Source: Toxonevra muliebris
Taxonomy: Eukaryota > Arthropoda > Insecta > Diptera > Pallopteridae
Direction of reading: 5' to 3'
NCBI GenBank assembly: GCA_963691655.1
Contig: OY829327.1
Span: forward strand, 87,246,019-87,310,018
DNA: 64,000 nucleotides
Shown here: in pieces, positions 24,175-33,503 of the stretch
Position numbering within the stretch: position 1 is the first letter of the stretch
Layout: every line of letters starts with the position of its first letter
Position numbers and translations under genes: made by a program
Notes under the pieces: generated by a model
Told to the model about the DNA's origin: nothing
What the model saw: the letters and a program-made list of their open reading frames with translations, nothing else
The model's database searches: none

Positions 24175-25442
24175 CAGGGTGACAATTGTAAAGTGACGCA
24201 AGTTTAATACTCTGCAGCAAGCTTTGCCATTTACCGTTACTTTAATTTAAAAAGCAAATCAATTCATCATTGGCTTTGCTTTTAATTTCATTTGAATTTT
24301 TGTTATTACATTTTGAAATTTCCATAAAAATGGACAAGGAAAATATTCGTCGTGAAATTATGAAATTTCATTTGGCAAATTATAGTAGCCGTCAAATTGC
24401 AAAGGCTTTAAATTTGTCAAGTCGTACGGTAGACCGAGCTATTATTCAATATAATGAAACTGGGGGTTTTGGAGATAGAGACCGGGGAAAATTTTCAACA
24501 GTTGCCACTACTGGTTTAACAGGAAAAATTCGTAAACGAATCAAGCGATATCCAAGGCGCTCAATGAGAAAAATCGCTAAGGAAGTGGGAGTAAACCGTG
24601 AAACAGTGCGAATCATTGCAAAATCAAAGCTTAATCTTAAGCCGTACAAGCTCCGAAAAGCTCAAGATCTGACACAAAAAAAGAAAGATTTGCGACTGCA
24701 AAGATGCAAGGCGTTGCTACGCTCCTCCGTGTTAAAAAATGTTGAAAATATCTTGTTTACAGATGAAAAAATTTTCACGGTTGAACAACATTTCAATGCG
24801 CAAAATGACCGAATGTGGCTAACATTATCATCGCAACAAAATAGGACTGTTGGCCGAGTTCAAAAGCCAGCTTCCGTTATGGTATGGGCTGGAGTTTCCG
24901 CTAATGCCAGAACCCCTCTAATATTCGTTGAAGAGGGTGTTAAAATTGACCAGGTTGTTTATCGGAGCATTTTAAATGAACATGTTCTTCCCTGGGCCCA
25001 AGATACATTTGGAAATGAAAACTGCACCTTCCCACATGGCAAAATTAACGCAAACATGGATAAAAGACAATTTTTCTGGATTCATAACATCTCAAGAATG
25101 GCCACCATACTCCCCAGACTTGAATCCAATAGACTACTCTATTTAGAGTATTTTAGAGAGTAAGGCTTGTGCATCTCAACACCACAGTCTGGAGTCGCTG
25201 ACAAATTCATTAGAGAAAGCCTGGACTGAAATTGATCAGGAAGTCCTGCGGCGAACAGTCCTACGATTTCCGGATCGATTGAAGGCATGTGTGCAGGCTA
25301 AAGGAGGTTATATTGAATGAGGTGGGGTTCAAATGAATGCTTATATATTCAGCAATGTTAACACTTAATTGTACTTAATGGAAGTACGTCCTTTTGAAAA
25401 TAACTGCAGAAATGTGTGCGTCACTTTACGATTGTCATCCTG
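24175..25442 (+). mobile_element. maT-like (DD37D) transposon, copy C, near full length
   Basis: 1,268 bp. The ends are CAGGGTGACAATTGTAAAGT and (reverse complement) CAGGATGACAATCGTAAAGT, flanked by TA (24173-24174, 25443-25444). It landed one base from the X-3 duplication, inside Q1. Confidence 0.95.
24330..25320 (+). pseudogene. maT-like transposase C, 20-bp deletion at the second catalytic Asp
   Basis: The likely start is Met 24330 (MDKENIRREIMKFHLANYSS); the longer frame from 24270 only adds a hydrophobic leader absent from the family. Two HTH regions, FTDEKIFTVEQHFNAQNDR (first Asp) and ASVMVWAGVSANARTPLIF are intact. Near 25022, where copy B has ACTAGACTTTCCAGCAAGAC followed by TCTGCACC, copy C lacks 20 bases. 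That shifts the frame and removes the second Asp, so the reading ends at 25163. The true C-terminus (SPDLNP and onward) follows in another frame to a TGA at 25320. A complete copy would encode about 330 residues and act by TA-targeted cut-and-paste transposition. Confidence 0.92.
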
Positions 25443-25549
25443 TACAATGATCGATTGAGCACTCTTTCTATGGAAATGAGCTCTGTACGTGTGAAATTTC
25501 TTACGCTCATTTGCCTGCGTGCAAGTCTTTGGCCTACGCTGCTCTAAAT

Positions 25550-27195
25550 CAATGCTTTACAATTCCTTTAAATCTTTTCTGGCTTCATATAGATCTAAGT
25601 TTTATGCATAAGCCAAATTCTTCATAAAAATTATAATCCCTATTAGTTTAAATTTGATATTTCCACTTGGAATAAATCTATCTGTATTTGGCTTAAGTAG
25701 TTAAATACTTTATTGTACCTTAGATATCTACGACGAGTAAATATATGCAAAGTAATTTGTTACCTTTTCTACCGGCTGCTTGCTTCTCGACATTTCAACA
25801 TTTTTCCAACTAAAAGTAACTATATGCATGAAAAAATATTTAAAACTGGCTGCAATCCAATTCGACAAAAAAAAAAAAAAAGAAAAAAAATCAGGAAAAA
25901 AGGAAAAAGTTTACAAATGTAAATGTACTCATAGTCGTGGTATGCATGTGAGTATGTAGAAGTAGATATGTGAATGGGAAAAAACTCGAAAACAGGACTG
26001 AAAAAGGTAACAGGAGCAACAGCAGAATTGTTTAAAACAATATCATATTGTAAGGTAAGGTAAATATCTAAAAATCTGTTTTTTTTTTCAAAAGTTTAAT
26101 ACGCACAAAAATAAGGAAGAATCTGAAAAGTGTGAGGAAGTAAAAGTTTGATTTAGATGCACGGAAAGACGAAGGTCTTTGCTCTTTTCTCTCTCGTCCT
26201 CTATGCCACATTTTCATGCATTTACATTTATGTAGCAACAACTATAATGCATATGAAATGTTTGAAAAATATGAAAATCCTTGGACCAAAACAGAGAAAA
26301 CAGACAGACAAAGACAGCTAAACAGAGACAGTGTCCGAAAGCTAAGCCAAATTTAGCTATGCATGTATTTACGGGTGTTTTGAGCATAGATACGTACAAA
26401 TTCAGTTATTTGGGCAAGGTGCGGGGCATAATTTTTATAGAATGCTTCGTGCTGTGGTTGGTTTTTTCCTTTTTTTTTGTTTTTGGTGATTTTGACAGTA
26501 ACAAAAATGGCATAAATTGCAAATGAATCAGTTGCTTGAGTGCGATGTAGGTGAGCTACTGTGATTTAAATATATTTCTTTTTTGAATTATTCTTGTTTT
26601 TCTCTCCCTCTTCATTCGCTGGTTGCCCTACAATTTAAGTCTGCTTGAATAACTTTCAGCAACAAATCCATGTCGTAAGTAGACTAATATTATATACTTG
26701 AAATTTGTATTTGTATTTTAAAGCGTAGGCTTACATAAATATAAAATATAGCATAATTTAAGTAGTTTCAACATTTGCATATTTTAATAGTATATCTTTT
26801 TAATCTCCTTCAAAAGTATTGTAGATTTTATGGATATCTCTTTGATTTCACTTCCACTTCGATTTACTTTATAATAAATCCATTTACTCTGGTATCCATG
26901 CACCAAAAATAAAAAAAAAAAAGTTAACTTGACAATACAAGAAAATTTAAATTATATGCCGTAAACAAGAACCGGAAATTCCGTAAGCAATTTTTAATAA
27001 TTTTACATTTACTCTCTATACAAAAAGGTCTAGCAACTTTTATGGTTTAGCTGTGACAGTTTTGGTGGTTGTTGTGGCAACACGTGACTTGTTTGGCAAA
27101 AAATGAATCTTTGGCTTTTTCCAAGTATGCGAGAGTGAGGGAGAAAGTAATGAGAAATTTGGGATAAACCCAGCAAACAATATGCGGAGCACTCA
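25550..27195. other. Non-coding stretch
   Basis: No gene or further element recognised; A-rich tracts near 25865-25910. The short frames have no family resemblance that I can see. Confidence 0.5.
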
Positions 27196-28304
27196 TAAAG
27201 GGTTTTCCATTAAGGACATAACAATTTTATCTATTAATAAAAGACAGAATTTTTTGAGATATCGAAATTTATTGTGGGTGTAGTGCAAGCATTACATTTT
27301 ATGAAAAAATGAAAAAAATTCGATTTCGGTCATATGACCCCAACGAGCCCATTTACAGCGATTCAATTTTCCATCACTCTCGCACACATTTCTACCGGAA
27401 CGTTGGTAATTTCACGTTTGATATTGTCTTTGAGCTTGTCTTAAGTTGCTGGCTTGTTGGCATAGATCAGTGACTTGATATAGCCCCATAAAAAGAAATC
27501 CAATGGCGTTAGATCGCATGAACGAGGCGGCCATTCCACCGGACCATTTCTCGAGATAACACGTTCACCGAATTTGACTTTCAATAAATCGATTGTGACG
27601 AATGCTGTGTGGCTAGTGGCACCGTTTTGTTGAAACCACATATTTTTGATGTCAAGCTCATCCAATTCTGGCCACAAATAATCTTCCCACATAACACGAT
27701 AGCGCTCTTCATTGACGGTAACATGACGGCCGTTTTCAACCACGAAAAAATACGACCCAATCACACCTGCGCCAGGAAAACCGCAACAAACACTAACTTT
27801 TCGCGGATGCAACGGTGTCTCAAGAAGTACATCTGAGTTTGTTGCTGACCAATAACGCATATGTTACTTCTTAACAAAGCCATTGAGCCAGAAATGAGCT
27901 TCACGCTGAAGATGATTTTTCGATGAAATTCTTCATTTCTTCAAGCTTTGCCAGAGCGCAATTGGAGAAGTTTCGGAGTTTCAAATGATCAAGTGGCTTT
28001 AGTTCTTGAGTCGATTTCATCTTGTAAATATGTGTGCCAAGATATTTTCGCAAAATACGCCACAGTGTCGTTCGAGCGATGCCCAATTCTTGAGAACGAC
28101 GTGGAACCGACTGATTTGGGTCATTTTGAATCGATACACTTACGGCTGCGATATTTTCTTCGCTTCAAGCGGTACGACGTCTTTTTGGCATTGGAACATC
28201 TCCAATAGTGAAAATGTGGATTCAAATTTATCCACTATAGCACTCACAGACTGTCGGGTGGGATGATTATTACGACTGAAAATTGAAGTAAGCGCTCTTA
28301 AAGT

Positions 28305-29155
28305 GTGTAACGAACCTTCCTGGTTCCTTTTCTTTTCGTCAGGGTATACTCAGCGAGTAACCAGGGTGCGTAAATAATAACTCACGATAGTTCGTTTCGA
28401 TTTTCTTAGTTCACTTGTTTCTTTATTTTCTTCACGGTTGGTTTTAAATACACTTGATTAATTTTTATTCTTGGTACCTCGTACAGTTTTTGTTTGTTCC
28501 TTGTAGCCCCTCAATCGTCCTTCTCGGACGTTCGTTTGCTTCGTTGGCGCTCGTTTGCCTTCCTTGGCGCTCGTTTGCCTTCCTTGGCGCTCGGTTTGCG
28601 TTCGTATGTTTCCTTTGTGTGTGTTCGTGATACGATGGTTAGGTCATTGTCGTTTTTTGTATGGTTTGTGGTAACTACATGTGTTCACTACACCAGGGTA
28701 CGTGGATACGACCCCCTGATGCCGATTAATACCTCAGTGAAAACTTAATCTTGACGTAAGGACTTACGCCAAGATCCAATTAATACCTCACGAATGAATA
28801 ATGTCTTATGAAGAACCTAGCATGCGGACGCTCTGCTGATATAAACTAACGACTCTTTTGTACTAGCCTACCGTGCGGACGCATCGGTTGGTTTATTACA
28901 CATAATCTAGCGAATAGAGGACAATAGAACCACCAAGTTACTACCTTAGACCACGATCTAAGTCTGAGTGTCTTCTTCTGTGCGATGCATGTCCTTTATA
29001 TCAATTTCTTCTTGTTGTACCGTATTATTTCCGTTCTGTGAAATATTTATATTATAATTAATTAAATATAAATGTTAATATATATTTTAACGGCATATAT
29101 GTGCTAGTGGTTTAGGGTTGTGCGATTAAAATTACTTATAATTTTATGTTGTCAC
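28305..29155 (+). mobile_element. Solo-LTR-like insertion
   Basis: 851 bp that interrupt the rosa transposase exactly between VAT and LRAL, flanked by AAGT at 28301-28304 and 29156-29159. It starts GTGTAACGAACC and ends TTATGTTGTCAC. A short direct duplication, ends of GTG/CAC type and absence of coding capacity fit a solo LTR, but no partner LTR is in the window. Three 20-bp units of TTGGCGCTCGTTTGCC type lie at 28541-28600. Confidence 0.55.
28541..28600 (+). repeat. 20-bp minisatellite, 3 units
   Basis: Three consecutive 20-bp units (28541, 28561, 28581) share TTGGCGCTCG. The third differs at its end by an extra G. It lies inside the solo-LTR-like insert. Confidence 0.9.
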
Positions 29156-29348
29156 AAGTGGCGACCACCGACTCAGAATTTCGGTAGTAATTTTTAAGAA
29201 TTTCCAAACGTTGCTGGTTCGTGATCTTAACCGTGATGAAAATGTTGACTTTAACTAACCTTTTGACATTGACAGTTCATTAAAAAAGCTTAAAGGTACG
29301 TTCATATAAAGATACGAAATTGTTATGTTCCTAATGGAAAACACTGTA

Positions 29349-29763
29349 ATTCTGAATCTTGGAAAACTCTTTTTAAGAGCGTTTTCTGAGCACTCTCATA
29401 TATAATATATGTATATTTTACGATAATTTCTGCTCTTTTGAAAATATGACTCATAGCATTGTCTTTCGTCGAAGTATTTTCAAAGGGTTAATGCCAAATT
29501 ATTTCTATTTGCTTGTGAGTAATGAAAAATTTTTATTTGGACGGCGGTCCTATTTGCAATGTTGAAATACGCAGAGGTGATTCACAGAAGGAAATATTCA
29601 CCCACCTGTTTCAGTTTTGTAAATATTTCAAAATTCTTTAAAATAGCAAATTTACAATTAAACTTAAATTATTTTTAAATTTTTGACTTTTTTCACCTTT
29701 TTTTTATGACTAATTTATTCGTCTTTTTGGACTCTCATAATCTTTTTTTTGTTTTTGACTCTT
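29349..29763. other. Non-coding spacer
   Basis: AT-rich; nothing recognised. Confidence 0.4.
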
Positions 29764-29767
29764 TTAA

Positions 29768-30061
29768 CACGTTTGCGGACGTGAATGCTTTAACATTCAT
29801 TTTCATGGTGTCACAATATGACGTGAATGCTATAGAATTCAAATCTATGATACAAACTTCTGCATTCAATTCTATAACAGAACTGATCTATATTTCGAAG
29901 TAAATGCTTTAGTATTCAATGTATTTAACTAATAAAATGTAATATTGCTAGAGTTTGGGAAAAACGTGTATAATCAAAATTTTAATATTACGATTACTTT
30001 AAGAGACCCGCCATGTGTCTCTTTTTGCACCTCGATACAATTTTGAGTGTCCGCAAACGTG
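29768..30061. mobile_element. piggyBac-like MITE (P3)
   Basis: A 294-bp unit between TTAA at 29764-29767 and 30062-30065, with perfect 13-bp inverted ends CACGTTTGCGGAC. Inside, variants of AATGCTTTARYATTCA, a near-palindromic 16-mer, recur around 29783, 29827, 29860 and 29902. No coding capacity. Confidence 0.85.
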
Positions 30062-30189
30062 TTAACATTCTTGTTTTTATTCTTTTCCCTTCTGTTTTAC
30101 TCTTTTCGCACTCTTTCTTTAATATTTTTACGCTCTCTTATGACTCTATCCTTATTTTGGTTTTGATTCTTTGTGTCTTCTCTTTGGAA

Positions 30190-30672
30190 TCTTTTTTGGT
30201 TCCATTTACCCTCTTTTTGACTTTTTTCTGTGGTTTTTCTGATTTTGAAAACTCTCAAATAATAATAATACTCTTTTTGGGCTCATTTTTACAGCTAATA
30301 AAAAATTGACCGGCATTTCGGCATTCTCTCACGCGCGCCTAATGAACTCATTGTGAATATCAAACCTTCGAAATAAGATTCATAAAAGAGAAGAGTATTT
30401 TCGGCCTCAAATTATTTGCTAGGTGTTTGTAATCATTTTTGGTACTATTTACCCTCTTTTTCGACTTTTCGGTGTGGTTATACTGAATTTCGAAAATGAA
30501 GAATCTTTTTAGACTTTTTTTTTACACCTCATAAAGAACGACCACTTTCATGGGAAAAAACTGTTTTTCCGCATTCTTTCATGCGAGTTTAATGAACTCA
30601 TTGTGACTGTAAAACCTTTGGAATTAAAGTCATAAACGAGTATTTTAAGACTCAAATTGTTTGCTGGGAAGG
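30190..30672 (+). repeat. Diverged tandem duplication, two units of about 240 bp
   Basis: Unit one starts near 30190 and unit two near 30437. Shared landmarks include TTTACCCTCTTTTT, TAATGAACTCATTGTGA, AAACCTT and TCAAATTRTTTGCT in the same order. Divergence is moderate, so the duplication is old. Confidence 0.75.
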
Positions 30673-31404
30673 TAGTTGCTCTTTTTTAAGAAATTCTCCT
30701 TCTTTTTGCTTTTTGTTAGAGTTTTTGTTGTTGTTTTCGTTCATGAAGTGTTGTTGTTGTAATTTTATTTATTTTAAAACCTTTTCTTTTTTCTTTTTAT
30801 TTTTGTCGTTTTTATTATTGCTAACGCGTTGCATTATCCTCACAATTTAATATTTTTTAAATTTTTTTATGTTACATACATACAATAATGATAATTTACT
30901 TTTCAAATTCTACTAAAGATATAAAATATTAAGAGAGTTATTCTCTGTGTTATAAGAAGCTCACTTTTTTCTTAACATGAAGTTAATATTTTTTGTTTTC
31001 TGTGATGGCTAGAAAAATGAGTGATTTTCGGGAATTTTTTTAGTCTGTCAAATAAAGGAATATGGGGATCATTTTATATTCATTTTATTAAGTGCACTTC
31101 CAACAATATTTCCATAAATTTTTATTTTAAAAAATATTGAATTGTTTTGAGGATATGGGCGTTGCCGTGGAGCCCGAAAAAAATTTCCCCCTCCATGGTC
31201 TCGTTGATTTTTCATGAACGGATTTTCTGAAAAAAAAAATTTTAGTTTTTAATAACCTATATCTCGTCGTACGCAGCGTTTTTTTTCCACAAAATGGCGA
31301 CTGATTGAAATTTTTTTCATGTTTTCGAATCTTTTTTTTTCTTGTTTCAAAAGTGCTTAAAAAATAGTAAAAATCAAAAATTTTAAAATCGTCTACGCTT
31401 AACT
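30673..31404. other. Non-coding stretch
   Basis: AT-rich, without recognisable coding or terminal repeats. Confidence 0.4.
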
Positions 31405-31656
31405 ATACACCTAGAAAATTACCCATCTCTAAAACAAAGAAAAAGTTTCCTTAATTTGAATCCACGAAAATTTCTCTCGTTTAAATAAATTTTCCTCTAT
31501 TTTAAGCGAAGCGTTTGTGTTTGTGGCTGTTGATATATTTTGTGAAAAAAAAAATCAAAATATATTGAAAAGATATAAATTTCAATAAACTTCAATTTAT
31601 AATTTTTTGATGGCCATAAGGAACTTTTGATCATTTCAAGGCGACAACGCCTGTAG

Positions 31657-32477
31657 CAGTGGCGTGCCTAGCATTTACTGATGAGGCAAGCCCAGTGAAT
31701 TTTTTTTACCAAACCAAAAAGGCTAAAATTGGCAATAAGGATGGAATGCTCTAGATCCCGATTGAATCAATGAAAAATGCAAATTATCAAATATAAGAAA
31801 AATGTCAACGGAATGAAAAAATCCAAATTGCAAAGTAACTAAATGCATTGATGCATGTAAATAAGTAAAACTATTATTATTTGAAAAACCTTGTGTTGCT
31901 TTATTTTTATTTGAACCGGAACACACTGTTTTTTTGCTTGAACCTGAATCTGAACACGAACCCAAATTTAACCGGTTCGAAACTCTGCTAAAATCTAATG
32001 GCGCAAGAATATAGGAGTAAAAGAAAGGGGAGCAAATACTTTCCAAATGGCAAACAAAAACTGAAAGCCAGCTTTTAAGTTCTATATGAAATCATACATA
32101 GTAGTAGAAAATTGGTATGCTGCTACTTTTTTTAGAACTGCACATTCTAAAAAAGCTATTGAACTTCCAATTAGAATAAGCGAGATAGCATGTTATGAAA
32201 ACATACGTTTTCAAATTTTAAAAGCCTCGTAAAAGCCAACTTGATGAACTGCGATAGCGTTAATGCTTGTGTGTATTCTATATAATCCGCATTTAATTTT
32301 TTATTAGTACATATACGAGCTATTGAAAAACAGGGTAATACAAATAAAAAATTTCAAAAGAAAATTATTCTTTCAGTTAAAACAAAGGTAGTAATTTTGT
32401 AGGCACATATACAAATTTTCACTTACCAATTCTTAGGCAAGCCCGGCTTTTAGGCTTATATGGACGTACCGCCACTG
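31657..32477 (+). mobile_element. Non-autonomous hAT-like element W
   Basis: The left end is CAGTGGCGTGCC and the right end in reverse complement CAGTGGCGGTACG. A perfect 8-bp duplication GCCTGTAG lies at 31649-31656 and 32478-32485. Z2 has the empty site at the matching point (CGCCTGTAGTGTATG near 60646). A 107-residue minus-strand frame inside (31723-32046) resembles nothing I recognise. Confidence 0.93.
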
Positions 32478-32521
32478 GCCTGTAGTGTATGTAAAAATAC
32501 GTATGAATGTAAACCTTAATA

Positions 32522-33302
32522 CATACTTCATTCGATAAGAATATCTGCATCTACACGGAAAGCCAAGCAGCAATCAAGTCCCTTGCCGGTGTTTTCACTT
32601 CATCAAAGCTTGTTCTTGACTGCCGATCTTCACTCAACTTGTTGTCGAGTCACTCGCAGGTTCACCCATATTGGGTACCTAGACATATGGATATTTCAGG
32701 TAACTGCAATGCCGACGAGTTAGCAAAACAGGGCTCGCAGCTTACAGATATATTACCTTCCTGCACCATTGGTGTCCCTCTTAGGTCTATTAAATTAGCC
32801 ATTAAGCAAAACTACCTTGAGGAAGCAAAACGATCCTGGGTAGCGGAGTATACCTGTGGTATTGCCAGGCAAACCACTATGGACAATAGACGGACTAGAC
32901 AGCTACTCAACCTTAGCAGAAATTCCATCAGCATTACGACTTCGGTGCTCACGGGACACTGCATAATGGGGAGACATGCTGCACGACTAGGACTGCCATT
33001 CAATGACTTCTGTCGGGGCTGCGGCTCTGAGGAGGAGGAAGAAACAGTCCTTCATTTCATGTGCGAATGCCCATCCCTGGCCAGGAGGAGACTAAAACTC
33101 CTGGGTTCACCTTTCTTCACTAGTCTGTCCGAGCTATCATCCGTAAATATTAAGGACATAGCCAGATTCACTATGGAATCCTCATGGTTCTCCAATCCGT
33201 AAATGGGGGAGTCGCGCCGTACTGTGGTATCACAATGAGCCTAAATGTGCTTAAGTGTGCTTTCAAGCAGAAGGCTGCCACTCCAACCTAACCTAACCTA
33301 AA
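32522..33302 (+). pseudogene. LINE L3: RNase H end and Cys-rich tail
   Basis: A 5'-truncated LINE inserted in Z1. ICIYTESQAAIKSLAG resembles the RNase H Asp motif (Asp here Glu), followed by WVPRHMDISGNCNADELAKQ with the last RNase H residues. Then comes a tail with LTGHCIMGRHAARLG and CRGCGSEEEEETVLHFMCEC, ending at 33202. It is organised like the end of L2 but is a different family. The frame is open from 32639 to 33202 (187 residues), so this copy is fairly young. The 3' end is three CCTAA units (33286-33302). I/LOA-type LINEs encode RNase H in this position. Confidence 0.87.
33286..33302 (+). repeat. CCTAA x3 tail of LINE L3
   Basis: AACCTAACCTAACCTAA closes the LINE 3' untranslated end directly before Z1 sequence resumes. 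The unit equals the ancestral insect telomere repeat (TTAGG) in complement. Confidence 0.9.
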
Positions 33303-33503
33303 CTTTACTTCAATTTATGAAAAATTATTCCTCAAACTGAGGAAAATTGTACCTAAATTATATACAATTTCTCATAATGAAATAAAATATTATTCATTTG
33401 AAAAACGCAATTTCTAAAAATTGAAGACATATTTCTTTAATTTATAGAAAACTTCCTTCTTTCATAGAAATTTTTCTCTAAAATAAAGAAAAAATATTTC
33501 CAG

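Larger units (their letters stand above)
19810..25541 (+). mobile_element. Small hAT MITE Q1, split by a nest of insertions
   Basis: The left end is CAGCGGTGGCC (19810) and the right end in reverse complement CAGCGTAGGCC (25541). The 8-bp duplication CTCTAAAT is perfect at 19802-19809 and 25542-25549. Q1's own sequence is only about 120 bp (19810-19832 and 25445-25541). Everything between is the X-3 nest and maT-C. The right part (TTTCTATGGAAATGAG) matches Q2 at 59307. Confidence 0.85.
27300..29250 (-). pseudogene. rosa-type DD41D transposase, broken
   Basis: On the minus strand the N-terminus reads ITNQQRLEILKNYYRNSESV then VAT. After removing the LTR-like insert it continues LRALTSIFSRNNHPTRQSVS. 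At 27901-28086 an HTH-like GIARTTLWRILRKYLG follows. The 139-residue frame 27441-27860 contains WFQQNGATSHTA and SCDLTPLDFFLWGY, with 41 residues between the site of the second Asp (here Asn) and the third Asp. The first Asp motif, expected as DEAHFW, reads REAHFW in a shifted frame. At the presumed start, ATT stands where ATG would be expected (inference). It is dead at two of three catalytic positions. Confidence 0.85.
27198..29346 (-). mobile_element. DD41D 'rosa'-type mariner, split by a solo-LTR-like insert
   Basis: Inverted ends share TTTTCCATTAAGGACATAAC (left) and, in reverse complement, TTTTCCATTAGGAACATAAC (right), next to TA at 27196-27197 and 29347-29348. Without the insert at 28305-29155 the element is about 1.29 kb, the usual mariner size. 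The transposase remains show DD41D spacing, the hallmark of the rosa lineage known from tephritid flies. Confidence 0.88.
31408..33503 (+). mobile_element. TA-flanked element Z1, truncated and carrying two insertions
   Basis: It begins CACCTAGAAAATTACCCATC after TA (31406-31407), matching the left end of Z2 (59404) for about 80 bp. Further blocks matching Z2 lie at 31508-31656, 32486-32521 and 33303-33503. The right end is missing: similarity stops near 33503. Inside are hAT W and LINE L3. No transposase recognised. Confidence 0.78.

Noticed and set aside
24270..24329. Upstream Met of the longest maT-C frame as the true start.
   Set aside because: It adds a hydrophobic leader; the second Met (24330), shared by copies A and B, begins the HTH domain as in related transposases.
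29158..29180. TGGCGACCACC directly after the solo-LTR-like insert looked like a tRNA-Arg primer site of a larger LTR element.
   Set aside because: Read on the minus strand this is rosa transposase coding sequence (ESVVAT) that continues on the other side of the insert, so it is host-element sequence, not a primer site.
31723..32046. 107-residue minus-strand frame inside hAT W as a transposase.
   Set aside because: No hAT motifs (zinc-BED, RW, dimerisation block) and Ser/Phe-rich composition; likely chance.
33286..33302. CCTAA units as an interstitial telomere tract.
   Set aside because: Only three units, placed exactly at the 3' end of a LINE; better explained as its tail.
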